DNA of 64,000 nt from positions 2,976,001-3,040,000 of the forward strand of contig NZ_CP022187.1 of the NCBI RefSeq assembly GCF_003111645.1. Reading direction: 5' to 3'. This DNA is from Parazoarcus communis. GTDB lineage: Bacteria > Pseudomonadota > Gammaproteobacteria > Burkholderiales > Rhodocyclaceae. Positions within the stretch are counted from its first letter, which is position 1, and each line of letters begins with the position of its first letter. Positions 24,201-31,562 of the stretch are shown here, piece after piece. The notes beneath the pieces were generated by a model. The model searched no databases, had not been told where the DNA came from, and saw only the letters and a list, made by a program, of their open reading frames with translations. The translations under genes were made by a program, and so were the position numbers.

Positions 24201-25960
24201 TCGCCATTCCAGTTCGCGCTCGGCACGAAGGTGACCGTGGCGCCGTTGCCGGTGGCCGGGATCTCGGTGCCCACGGCGACCGGGTTGCCGTTGAGCAGCA
24301 GCGTGCCGTTGAGCGGCAGGGTCTTGATCACGAAGTGATCGACTGTGCCGTCCGGATCCGAGCCCGACAGGCTGACCGGAATCGCAGCGGCATCCTCTTC
24401 ACCGCTGGCGCTGGTCGCAGCGGTTTCCGGTGCATCGTTGACCGCACTTACGGTCACGGTGGCCGTGGCGGGAGTGCCGTCTTCCAGACCAAGGTCATCG
24501 ACCGAGGCGTAGGTGAAGTTCGTCTCGCCGTTCCAGTTCGCAGCCGGCACGAAGGTGACCGTGGCGCCGTTGGCGGTGGCCGGGATCTCGGTGCCCACGG
24601 CAACCGGGTTGCCGTTGAGCAGCAGCGTGCCGTTGAGCGGCAAGGTCTTGATCACGAAGTGATCGACTGTGCCGTCCGGATCCGAGCCCGACAGCCTGAC
24701 CGGAATCGCAGCGGCATCCTCTGCGCCGCTCGCGCTGGTCGCGGCGGTGTCCGGGGCGTCGTTGACCGGGCTCACCGTCACCGTGGCGGTGGCCGGGGTG
24801 CCGTCTTCCAGACCAAGGTCATCGACCGAGGCGTAGGTGAAGTTCGTCTCGCCATTCCAGTTCGCGCTCGGCACGAAGGTGACCGTGGCGCCGTTGCCGG
24901 TGGCCGGGATCTCGGTGCCCACGGCGACCGGGTTGCCGTTGAGCAGCAGCGTGCCGTTGAGCGGCAGGGTCTTGATCACGAAGTGATCGACTGTGCCGTC
25001 CGGATCCGAGCCCGACAGGCTGACCGGAATCGCAGCGGCATCCTCTGCGCCGCTCGCGCTGGTCGCGGCGGTGTCCGGGGCGTCGTTGACCGGGCTCACC
25101 GTCACCGTGGCGGTGGCCGGGGTGCCGTCTTCCAGACCAAGGTCATCGACCGAGGCGTAGGTGAAGTTCGTCTCGCCGTTCCAGTTCGCAGCCGGCACGA
25201 AGGTGACCGTGGCACCGTTGGCGGTGGCTGGGATCTCGGTGCCCACGGCGACCGGGTTGCCGTTGAGCAGCAGCGTGCCGTTGAGCGGCAGCGTCTTGAT
25301 CACGAAGTGATCCACCGTGCCGTCGGCGTCGCTACCCGACAGGCTGACCGGGATCGAGGCTGCGTCTTCTTCACCCGTTGCGGCCACAGCGTTGGTCTCA
25401 GGTGCGTCATTGACCGGCGTCACCGTAACCGGCGTTTCAGTTTCCCCCGTCGTGGTGACGGTTTGTGCTTCGTCGGCCCCGTCTCCTGCAGCCCGCAGTT
25501 CCGGCACAACGGCTGCGGCGGATCCCTCGAATTCGAACTCGATCGGATCGACACCCTCGGTAATCCGCAGCAGGCGCACGAAATCATTGCCGTCACCGCC
25601 ACCGCCTCCGGTCAGGCCGGCGGCCGGTTCTTCGAGCACGTCGTCGAGATTGGCGCCGTCGTTGAGGGCCTGGATGACTTGCTGGATGGTGCCGTCGGCC
25701 AGTTGCGCTTCGTTGGCCTGCGGACGGGTGGCCTCGGAAAGGTCGGCTGAGATCAGGACGGCCTGGTCTTCACCGACCGGAACGATGCTGCCGTCGGCAA
25801 CCACCAAGAGTTCGGCGCGAGCACCGGCTGCGGTCACGAGGGTCTCGCCTTCGAGCAGGGCGTCGCCAACCTTGAGCAGGCGGAGATTGCCCGCTTGGTC
25901 CCTGGCCTCTGCCTTGCCGGTGATACTGACGACGGTTGCGACTGCCTTTGCGCTTGCCAT
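21230..25960 (-). CDS. lapA: LapA-type repeat adhesin with retention module and type I secretion signal
   Basis: A 1576-residue surface adhesin. Residues 1-~115 are the retention module (MASAKAVATVVSITGKAEAR, then VGDALLEGETLVT), which jams in the TolC pore. PAAG at 112-115 is the probable LapG cut site, followed by a Gly-rich hinge. Residues 183-1154 are nine near-identical 108-residue cadherin/Ig-like repeats starting VNDAP. Residues ~1175-1400 look like a PA14 (carbohydrate-binding) domain, with YDIRITADDGYDVLLNG. The C-terminus (~1440-1576) has GGDDDSLFGGLGADTFVWK, a calcium-binding RTX-like motif, and a type I secretion signal. It is small for the family. The start has AGGAG nearby. Confidence 0.93.
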   Translation of the reverse strand: MASAKAVATVVSITGKAEARDQAGNLRLLKVGDALLEGETLVTAAGARAELLVVADGSIVPVGEDQAVLISADLSEATRPQANEAQLADGTIQQVIQALNDGANLDDVLEEPAAGLTGGGGGDGNDFVRLLRITEGVDPIEFEFEGSAAAVVPELRAAGDGADEAQTVTTTGETETPVTVTPVNDAPETNAVAATGEEDAASIPVSLSGSDADGTVDHFVIKTLPLNGTLLLNGNPVAVGTEIPATANGATVTFVPAANWNGETNFTYASVDDLGLEDGTPATATVTVSPVNDAPDTAATSASGAEDAAAIPVSLSGSDPDGTVDHFVIKTLPLNGTLLLNGNPVAVGTEIPATGNGATVTFVPSANWNGETNFTYASVDDLGLEDGTPATATVTVSPVNDAPDTAATSASGAEDAAAIPVRLSGSDPDGTVDHFVIKTLPLNGTLLLNGNPVAVGTEIPATANGATVTFVPAANWNGETNFTYASVDDLGLEDGTPATATVTVSAVNDAPETAATSASGEEDAAAIPVSLSGSDPDGTVDHFVIKTLPLNGTLLLNGNPVAVGTEIPATGNGATVTFVPSANWNGETNFTYASVDDLGLEDGTPATATVTVSPVNDAPDTAATSASGAEDAASIPVSLSGSDVDGTVDHFVIKTLPLNGTLLLNGNPVAVGTEIPATANGATVTFVPAANWNGETNFTYASVDDLGLEDGTPATATVTVSPVNDAPDTAATSASGAEDAAAIPVSLSGSDPDGTVDHFVIKTLPLNGTLLLNGNPVAVGTEIPATGNGATVTFVPSANWNGETNFTYASVDDLGLEDGTPATATVTVSPVNDAPDTAATSASGAEDAAAIPVRLSGSDPDGTVDHFVIKTLPLNGTLLLNGNPVAVGTEIPATANGATVTFVPAANWNGETNFTYASVDDLGLEDGTPATATVTVSAVNDAPETAATSASGEEDAAAIPVSLSGSDPDGTVDHFVIKTLPLNGTLLLNGNPVAVGTEIPATGNGATVTFVPSANWNGETNFTYASVDDLGLEDGTPATATVTVSPVNDAPDTAATSASGAEDAASIPVSLSGSDVDGTVDHFVIKTLPLNGTLLLNGNPVAVGTEIPATANGATVTFVPAANWNGETNFTYASVDSDGLEDPTPAIAAISVTPDSLIVTHLEATTTGVPVAMQGLSGEYYGYNDNSTSASDGFSGVTRVHTNDGTVGNLTTIAKVQQIIAGRAAPDASFKANSIEFGLTENTNSPLFSNDLGRNAKIEAGGAITNNGSNLYRFLTGANAGNAQDIVAVSGVGKTTDSIIRLTGQLLIEQGTYDIRITADDGYDVLLNGTSIAEYNGITSTKVTTFSGVNIDGGLLPIEVLYWDQGGHATFRIEFKLTGTADSTYQPLGENDYALFSSDLVVPPGGELVQASDGSWVIQTGAVFSDMDNAPNEVHGSVAADSIHGGGDDDSLFGGLGADTFVWKLNDGGTAGNPAVDTVGDFTVGIYNGTGNADRLDLADLLKDESSATIDNFLSVEQVSGNTVLHVSSSGGFAGGYSAGAEDQTIVLENVTFDSALSSHDIINQLISNNQLLIDK
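22499..25414 (-). repeat. Nine tandem 324-bp repeats within lapA
   Basis: Nine in-frame units of 108 codons run from VNDAP to VTVSP. Unit 1 is 25091-25414. Units 2-5 (23795-25090) and 6-9 (22499-23794) are the same four-unit block twice: each variant residue (IPVR, AVNDAPE, SDVDG) recurs in the same order, giving a 1296-bp higher-order repeat that looks identical by eye apart from the 3' end of unit 9. Confidence 0.93.
25616..25627 (-). other. Predicted LapG cleavage site in LapA (PAAG)
   Basis: Codons 112-115 of lapA encode P-A-A-G, just after the retention module and just before a Gly-rich hinge. LapG-type proteases cut between the two alanines of a [T/P/A]AAG motif placed about 70-150 residues from the N-terminus of LapA. 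A second literal match, TAAG at codons 43-46, falls inside the folded module and is less likely. Confidence 0.7.
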
Positions 25961-26076
25961 GTTCTGCTCTCCTGATCTGCTGCCCCGTGCGCCAGAGCAG
26001 CGCATCGGGAAACGGGTTCGATGGCAGACACCTTATCGGGCTGCGTTCCCCGCCTCTATTGGACCAGTGGACAAGC

Positions 26077-26092
26077 CGTGACTTAGCTCACG
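26077..26092. promoter_or_regulatory. CRP-family-like palindrome upstream of lapA
   Basis: CGTGA-N6-TCACG has 5-bp arms spaced as in CRP/Vfr/Clp sites (TGTGA-N6-TCACA). It lies 117-132 bases upstream of the lapA start, directly after the stop of the LuxR-type regulator gene. It may mark a separate lapA promoter. One base per half differs from the consensus, and chance occurrence is possible. Confidence 0.35.
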
Positions 26093-26093
26093 C

Positions 26094-26714
26094 TCAGGGG
26101 GCAAACGCACCTGCATCGCTGGACATCCTCAACGCAAGTTGCATGCGATCGCGCACCGCAAGCTTCTCGAAGATGGCTGACAGATGGGCCTTGACCGTGC
26201 GCTCCGTGATGGCGAGCGCTGCAGCGACTTCCTTGTTGGTGAGCCCGCGCGCAACAGCGAGCGCGACCTCGCGCTCGCGCTCGGTCAGGCCCGCCAGGGC
26301 GTGCTCCGAAGACAGATCTGTCGCGATCCCACCCGCGCTGGTGGCACGAATCGCCCGCGCCATGAGCTCGGGGCCCACCCACAGGCCGCCGTGAAGCACG
26401 ACAACAGCCACCTCGCGCAGCATCGCAGGCGTGGCATAGGCATGGCAATAGCCCCGGGCGCCGGATTCCAGGGCCTGCAGGCCCTCGGCCTGGTCAGGGG
26501 CGCCCGAGATCACGACGCTCCGGATGCCCGCATCGCCCCGTTGTTGTGCCAGCTGTTGGCGCCAGTCGGGCACGCGAGTACTGACCCACAGAATGCTGGA
26601 ATCGTCGTGAATAAGATCCGCGGGCACTATGGCCACTGCGACAGCCTCCGGAAACGCCTCCTGCCAGCGCGGCAGAAGCTGACGATCCGGGCTCAGAAAG
26701 AAATGCTTTGTCAT
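26094..26714 (-). CDS. LuxR-family regulator with receiver-like domain lacking the phospho-Asp
   Basis: A 206-residue regulator. The C-terminal LuxR helix-turn-helix (about 145-200) contains LTEREREVALAVARGLTNKEVAAAL and ITERTVKAHLSAIFEKL. The N-terminal ~120 residues have a receiver-like outline ending in ALESGARGYCHAYATP, but where the phospho-acceptor Asp should follow the third strand the sequence reads SILWVSTRV. The acidic pocket and conserved Lys are not evident either. It may therefore respond to a ligand or simply to its level, as for CsgD-like regulators. Its ATG overlaps the lapC stop (ATGA), and it is followed by lapA, a probable target. Confidence 0.88.
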   Translation of the reverse strand: MTKHFFLSPDRQLLPRWQEAFPEAVAVAIVPADLIHDDSSILWVSTRVPDWRQQLAQQRGDAGIRSVVISGAPDQAEGLQALESGARGYCHAYATPAMLREVAVVVLHGGLWVGPELMARAIRATSAGGIATDLSSEHALAGLTEREREVALAVARGLTNKEVAAALAITERTVKAHLSAIFEKLAVRDRMQLALRMSSDAGAFAP

Positions 26715-28147
26715 CGTTCCGTCAAGGCATTGGCCTTGGCCCTGATTACGGGCTTGATCAGATAGGAAAGTACCGTCTTCTTGCCGGTAAGGATGTCGAC
26801 CTCGGCCACCATGCCGGGAATGATTGGCAGGTTTTCACCGAGGCTGCTCTTGAGCGTGCGTACACGGACGATGTAGAAGGCGTTGCCCTTGTCGTCGGTC
26901 ACGCTGTCGGCCGAGATCTGCTCCACAACGGCGTCGAGACCGCCGTAAATGGCAAAGTCATAAGCGGTGAACTTGACCACCGCATTCTGGCCGGGACGCA
27001 GGAATGCAATGTCCTTGGGCGTAATCTTGGCCTCGAGGATCAGCGCATCGTCGAGCGGAACGATCTCGACCACTTCCTTGCCCGGTTGCACGACGCCGCC
27101 GACGGTACTCACCAGCAGACGTTTCACGGTTCCGCGCACCGGCGAGCGAATTTCGGCGTGCTTGACCCTGTCTTCCAGCGCGCGACTGCCCTCGGACAGG
27201 CTGCCGAGCTTGTTCATGGTGTCCGAGAGTTCGTTACGCAACTGGTTGCGGAAATTGAGTTCAACTTCCTGGATCTTGCCGTTGGCTTCGTTGATCGCCG
27301 ACTGAATGCGAAGGATCTGCGACGAAGCCTGATCGCGCTCGCCGCGCAGGCGGGAGACATCACGGCGCAGCCGCAGCAGATCGACCTCGGACACCGCCCC
27401 TGACGCCAGCAGCGGCTCGGTGACGGTCAGCTCCTGCTGCACCAGATCAAAGGAGCGCCCAGCCTGCTCCCGGCGCGAACGCACTTCGTTGAGCTCCTGC
27501 TCGCGCTGGTTGAGCTGCTGACGCGCAATCGACATCTGCGCCTCCATCTCGGCGCGGGTTGAGTCATACAGACGGCGTTCATGGGCAACGATATCCGGCA
27601 CCTCACGTTCGGCCTCTGGCGGAACCGTCATCGCCGTGCCGGAGGTGAGCGCCTTTAACCGCGCAGCCTTGACCTGCAGGGCGAAGTACTGCGCACGGTT
27701 TTCCAGCAGCGAGGATACGAAGCGCGTCGGATCGATACGCAGCAGCAGGTCACCGGCGTTGACGATCTGCCCCTCACGCACCGGCATCTCTTCGACGACA
27801 CCGCCGTCGACGGTTTGAATGACCTGCAACTGGGTCGACGGCACGACCTTGGCCTCGCCGCGGGTGACCTCGTCGATGGGCGCAAAGGCGGCCCACACAA
27901 GGAGGATGAGCACTACGGCCGCCACCCCGCGCAACAGCATGCGCGCTCGCAGGGGCTCCTGCTGCAGGCGGGCCCAGTCGGCGTCGCCCGCCCAGTCGAG
28001 CCTGTCTTCGCGTTCGGGCGGCGCAAAGCGGCCGAACAGACGTTCGGAGAACGGCCGAGCGCGCTTGTCCACCTGCGCAGACACCTTGCCGATGCCCTTG
28101 AACGCCCGTTCCTGCACGCCGCCACCCTCGGCTTTGTTGTCACTCAT
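26711..28147 (-). CDS. lapC: Type I secretion membrane-fusion protein LapC (HlyD family)
   Basis: A 478-residue periplasmic adaptor. A cytoplasmic N-tail (about 1-65), one membrane helix (about 72-92, VVLILLVWAAFAP), a lipoyl-like segment (GGVVEEMPVREGQIVNAGD), a long coiled coil (about 175-310) and a beta-barrel region (GTVKRLLVSTVGGVVQPGKEVVEIVP) are seen, as in HlyD/LapC. It bridges the ATPase LapB and the pore LapE for LapA export. ATG at 28147 overlaps the lapB stop by one base (TGATG); a GTG at 28150 is an alternative, with GGGAGG upstream serving either. Confidence 0.92.
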   Translation of the reverse strand: MSDNKAEGGGVQERAFKGIGKVSAQVDKRARPFSERLFGRFAPPEREDRLDWAGDADWARLQQEPLRARMLLRGVAAVVLILLVWAAFAPIDEVTRGEAKVVPSTQLQVIQTVDGGVVEEMPVREGQIVNAGDLLLRIDPTRFVSSLLENRAQYFALQVKAARLKALTSGTAMTVPPEAEREVPDIVAHERRLYDSTRAEMEAQMSIARQQLNQREQELNEVRSRREQAGRSFDLVQQELTVTEPLLASGAVSEVDLLRLRRDVSRLRGERDQASSQILRIQSAINEANGKIQEVELNFRNQLRNELSDTMNKLGSLSEGSRALEDRVKHAEIRSPVRGTVKRLLVSTVGGVVQPGKEVVEIVPLDDALILEAKITPKDIAFLRPGQNAVVKFTAYDFAIYGGLDAVVEQISADSVTDDKGNAFYIVRVRTLKSSLGENLPIIPGMVAEVDILTGKKTVLSYLIKPVIRAKANALTER

Positions 28148-30357
28148 CACAAGGCCCTCCCGATCCGGCCCTGACGCAAGGCCTCCACCACCTGGGCCTT
28201 GGGTCCGTCAGCCACCACCTTGCCGGCATCGATGACGATGATGCGATCTGCGAGGTCGAGCAGGGAGGTGCGGTGGGTGATCACGATCATGCTGCGGCCT
28301 TCGGCATACTTGCGCAGCTGGCCCTTCACGGCCTCCTCACTGGAGTGATCCATCGATGCAGTCGGCTCGTCGAGCAACAGGATGGGCGGGTCGCTGATGA
28401 CCGCGCGTGCAATCGCCACCCCCTGCCGCTGACCGCCCGAGAGCGACTCGCCGCGCTCGCCCACCAGCATGTCAAAACCACGCGGATGCGCATTGGCGTA
28501 TTCGAGCACGCCGGAAATCTGTGCTGCGCGCAGGATGGCTGCGTCATCTGCGAGCGGCGCCGACAGCGCGATGTTGTCACGCAGCGAGCCGTAGAACAGG
28601 GTCACATCCTGCGGCACGTAGCCGATATTGCGGCGCAGTTCGGCCGGATCGAGCTGGCGCAGGTCGATGCCATCCACCAGCACCGCCCCCGAGGTGGGCT
28701 GGTAGAGGCCGAGAATGAGCTTTTCCAGCGTGGTCTTGCCGGAGCCGATACGTCCCAGGATGGCCACATGCTCGCCGGGCTTGATCCGCAGCGAGACGTT
28801 GCGCAGGGCCAGGGTGTCTTCGCCGGGATAGGAAAAGCTGACGTCGCGGAACTCGATATCGCCCTTGAGCCCCTGACGGCTGACGAAGCTGGTGTCCTCG
28901 GGGCGTTCGACCGGGCGCTGCATCAGCTCGTCGAGCGAATGCAGCGCAGTGGCTGCAGTGTGATACTGCACAAGCAGCCCCGCCACCTGGCTGATCGGCG
29001 ACATCGCGCGCGAAGACAGCATGTAGCAGGCAATCAGGCCGCCCATGGTCAGCAGGCGTTCGTCGATGAGATACACACCGATCAGGATGATGGCCACACT
29101 CACCGACTGCTGAACCCACAGTGCGCCATTGGTCGTGGTGGCCGACAGCAGACGCAACTGGGCGCCGACGCGGGCCAGCAGCGCAGCACTGCTCTCCCAT
29201 TTGCGCTGGATCGCCGATTCGCCGCCCAGCGCCTTGATCGTCTCGATCCCGACCAGCCCCTCGATCAGCGTGGCATTGCGTTGAGCGCCGGCACGGTAGG
29301 TGGTTTCAGACAACTCGTGCATCCGCCCCTGCACCGTCATTGCATACACAAGCAGCACAACGACGCCGATGGCGAAGGGGATCAACAACTGCCAGCTGAT
29401 CCAGCCGATCACCGCCAGGAACAGCAGGGCAAAGGGAAGGTCGATGAACGCCACCACCGTGGCCGAGCTGATGAAATCGCGTACCGACTCGAACGCGCGC
29501 AGGTTGGCCGCAAACGAGCCCGCAGACGTGGGCCGCGCCTCCATGCGCAGGCCAAGGACCCGCTCCATGATGAAACTGGACAGGCGCACGTCGATGCGAC
29601 TGCCGGCAAGATCGACGAAATGCCCGCGCATCGTGCGCAGCACCAGGTCTGCCGTCACCACGACGAAGACACCGATGGACAAGGCCCACAGCGTGTCCGT
29701 GGCGTGATTGGGCACGACCCTGTCGTACACGTTCATCACGAACAGCGGCATTGCCACTGCAAACACGTTGATCATGAACGCCGCCAGCAGCACATCGCGG
29801 TACAGCGTCCGGTTCTCGGCGATAACGCTCCAGAACCAGTGGCCCTCGCGCGTCTTGCGCACGCCCGGTGCGCGGGCATCGAAGCGGAAACCGGGACGCA
29901 AGTAGATTGCATGGCCGGCATAGCGGGCGGCAAGCTCGCCCGCCGGCAGGGTAACGGTGGTCTCACCAAGCTCGGGGAAGACGACCTCGACTTCGCTGCG
30001 GTCGTCCGACCAGGCCGCAAGCACGCAGGCACGCTCGTCGTCGAGCAGCAGAATGGCGGGCAGCAGCACGGGATTGATACGGTCCAGTGCACAACTGACA
30101 ACACGGCCATGAAGACCGGCGCGACGGGCTGCGCGCGGCACCAGTGACGGGGTCAGCTTGCCATTTTCGAGCGGAAGGCCGGACAGCAGCGCATCCGGTG
30201 TCAGTGCTGCGCCATGTCCGCGCGACACCAGCAACAGGCATCCCAGCAATGCGTCATCGACCAGACGCGGGTCCTCCGCAGCCACAGCGTCCTCTGCCCC
30301 TGACTGCGCACCAGCCATCGGCGTCGCACCTGCTCCACCCGGTCTTGAATCAGTCAC
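28147..30357 (-). CDS. lapB: Type I secretion ABC ATPase LapB with inactive C39-like domain
   Basis: A 736-residue exporter. Residues ~30-155 resemble a C39 peptidase, but the catalytic Cys position is occupied by Ala in DDALLGCLLLV, so the domain should recognise rather than cut substrate, as in RTX and LapB exporters. Membrane helices span ~185-470. The ATPase domain (~500-720) has Walker A LGRIGSGKTT (G535-T543), signature SLSGGQRQGVAIARAV, Walker B ILLLDEPTASMD and switch His in VITHRTSL. It powers LapA secretion with LapC and LapE. It is the first gene of lapB-lapC-regulator-lapA. Confidence 0.93.
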   Translation of the reverse strand: MTDSRPGGAGATPMAGAQSGAEDAVAAEDPRLVDDALLGCLLLVSRGHGAALTPDALLSGLPLENGKLTPSLVPRAARRAGLHGRVVSCALDRINPVLLPAILLLDDERACVLAAWSDDRSEVEVVFPELGETTVTLPAGELAARYAGHAIYLRPGFRFDARAPGVRKTREGHWFWSVIAENRTLYRDVLLAAFMINVFAVAMPLFVMNVYDRVVPNHATDTLWALSIGVFVVVTADLVLRTMRGHFVDLAGSRIDVRLSSFIMERVLGLRMEARPTSAGSFAANLRAFESVRDFISSATVVAFIDLPFALLFLAVIGWISWQLLIPFAIGVVVLLVYAMTVQGRMHELSETTYRAGAQRNATLIEGLVGIETIKALGGESAIQRKWESSAALLARVGAQLRLLSATTTNGALWVQQSVSVAIILIGVYLIDERLLTMGGLIACYMLSSRAMSPISQVAGLLVQYHTAATALHSLDELMQRPVERPEDTSFVSRQGLKGDIEFRDVSFSYPGEDTLALRNVSLRIKPGEHVAILGRIGSGKTTLEKLILGLYQPTSGAVLVDGIDLRQLDPAELRRNIGYVPQDVTLFYGSLRDNIALSAPLADDAAILRAAQISGVLEYANAHPRGFDMLVGERGESLSGGQRQGVAIARAVISDPPILLLDEPTASMDHSSEEAVKGQLRKYAEGRSMIVITHRTSLLDLADRIIVIDAGKVVADGPKAQVVEALRQGRIGRAL

Positions 30358-30434
30358 GCATTCCCCAGAATAGGTATTGATTGAGGGCCGATTTTAGACA
30401 GGATCGAGCACGGATGACCGGATACTTTCGGCCG

Positions 30435-30474
30435 CGCCGCTAAAAACCACACAAAGCGGCGGAGAATTTCCGCC
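30435..30474. promoter_or_regulatory. Inverted repeats in the lapB/PilZ divergent region
   Basis: Two overlapping inverted repeats lie between the divergent lapB and PilZ genes: CGCCGCT/AGCGGCG (30435-30441 with 30455-30461) and GGCGGA-GAATT-TCCGCC (30458-30474). Sharing AGCGGCGGA, they could form alternative hairpins or a shared operator. Neither is followed by a good T tract. Confidence 0.35.
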
Positions 30475-30564
30475 AGATGACTCACCAACGTGCTTGCTGC
30501 CACTTTCCGTGCGCCGCAGAATGTCCGCTCCTGCGCGCTGCCATGCCGATTGAGGAGACACATG

Positions 30565-30939
30565 ATGAGCGAACAACGCCGACAGTACTCCCGCATTCAC
30601 TTCAGCAGCGGGGCACGACTGCTCGTTGCCGACCGCGAACTCGCCTGCGCGGTGCTCGACCTCTCCCTCAGAGGCGCACTACTGGCATTCGACGGCGATC
30701 CGCCCGATGTGGCGCTGGACGAACGCTGCCTGCTCGAGATCACACTCGGCGACACCTGCACCGTCATCCGCATGGAAGGCCATGTGGCGCACGCAGAGGG
30801 CCACCATCTTGGCCTGACATGCTGCGAAATCGACCTCGACAGCATCACCCATCTGCGCCGCCTGCTCGCCCTCAATCTCGGCGATGCGGAGATGCTGAAC
30901 CGCGAATTCTCCGTGCTCGTCGCCGGCGCCACCACCTAG
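30565..30939 (+). CDS. PilZ-domain c-di-GMP effector
   Basis: A 124-residue single-domain PilZ protein. The N-terminal RxxxR motif appears as EQRRQYSRIHF and the second binding motif (D/N)xSxxG as DLSLRGALL, so c-di-GMP binding is expected. No other domain is seen. The start at 30565 (MSEQRR) has GAGGAG seven bases upstream; the ATG three bases earlier is possible. It is divergent from lapB, so a c-di-GMP effector sits beside the c-di-GMP-controlled adhesin. Its partner is unknown. Confidence 0.9.
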   Translation: MSEQRRQYSRIHFSSGARLLVADRELACAVLDLSLRGALLAFDGDPPDVALDERCLLEITLGDTCTVIRMEGHVAHAEGHHLGLTCCEIDLDSITHLRRLLALNLGDAEMLNREFSVLVAGATT

Positions 30940-30954
30940 CCTGGCGCCTTCGTA

Positions 30955-31560
30955 CTACCTGGGCAACGGCTCCTTGTACTCTTCGACCGTGATGGCGCGC
31001 AACTGGTAACCCGCGTTACCCAGATCCGACTCGAAGCGGGCGACGTTCAGCACCCCGTTCACCCACACCGGCAACATGTCGAGCTTGGCGCTCACCGGCT
31101 TGTCAGGCATCACATGGATCAACTGGTTGGCCGGTGGTGGGGGTACATGCACACAGGCACCAAAGTAGGGAACGAGCAGAAACTCGCGGATGGTCTTGCC
31201 GTCGGTTTCCAGCGGCACGATGAAGCCGGGGATGCGAATGCGCTCGCCGTTGAAGCGCTGCACCAGCGGCGCACGATCCCATTCCTCGCGGATCTTCTGC
31301 ATCACCTCGGCTGCGCGCGGATCGTTGTCCTGCAGATCGTTGAGATTGAGATCAAGAAAGAACTTCTCCGGATTCCAGTCGGCCGGGATGAGGTCGTCCC
31401 AGCTGATCTCACGAAAACGCCCGGCCCCTGCCTTGCCCGTCTGGCCGAGCCGCTGCCCGACCTGGTAGCCATCCTGACCCGCCTTCTGCGCAAGTACCGG
31501 CAGCGGGGCAAGCACAAGCGTGCCCACCACTGCGGCAATGACCCACTTCATGGAATTCAT
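30955..31560 (-). CDS. Secreted DUF3299 protein of the zinc-responsive operon
   Basis: A 201-residue protein with a signal peptide (MNSMKWVIAAVVGTLVLAPLPVLA). The DUF3299 core includes ISWDDLIPADWNPE, RIPGFIVPLE and FLLVPYFGACVHVPPPPANQ, in which the Cys and His residues could bind metal. It is the last gene of the DUF2796/ABC/FtsX/DUF3299 set; the same four families form a Zur-controlled operon in Pseudomonas aeruginosa (PA4063-PA4066, from memory). The start follows AGGA seven bases upstream and lies two bases after the permease stop. Confidence 0.85.
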   Translation of the reverse strand: MNSMKWVIAAVVGTLVLAPLPVLAQKAGQDGYQVGQRLGQTGKAGAGRFREISWDDLIPADWNPEKFFLDLNLNDLQDNDPRAAEVMQKIREEWDRAPLVQRFNGERIRIPGFIVPLETDGKTIREFLLVPYFGACVHVPPPPANQLIHVMPDKPVSAKLDMLPVWVNGVLNVARFESDLGNAGYQLRAITVEEYKEPLPR

Positions 31561-31562
31561 AT

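Noticed and set aside
22499-25414. CRISPR-like regular repeats
   Set aside because: The repeats are 324 bp, contiguous, in frame and protein-coding, with no unique spacers.
22046-25750. A 1234-codon open frame on the plus strand with Arg/Gly/Val-rich tandem repeats
   Set aside because: It is the antisense shadow of the lapA repeats. The 324-bp period keeps the opposite frame open, the composition is abnormal, and the minus-strand frame has recognised domains.
25816-25834. TAAG at LapA residues 43-46 as the LapG cut site
   Set aside because: It falls inside the folded retention module and too near the N-terminus. PAAG at 112-115 has the right place and a hinge after it.
26582-26600. WVSTR in the lap-operon regulator as a VpsT-like c-di-GMP motif
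   Set aside because: The VpsT motif is W[F/L/M][T/S]R without the extra residue, and lies near the end of the receiver, not near residue 43.
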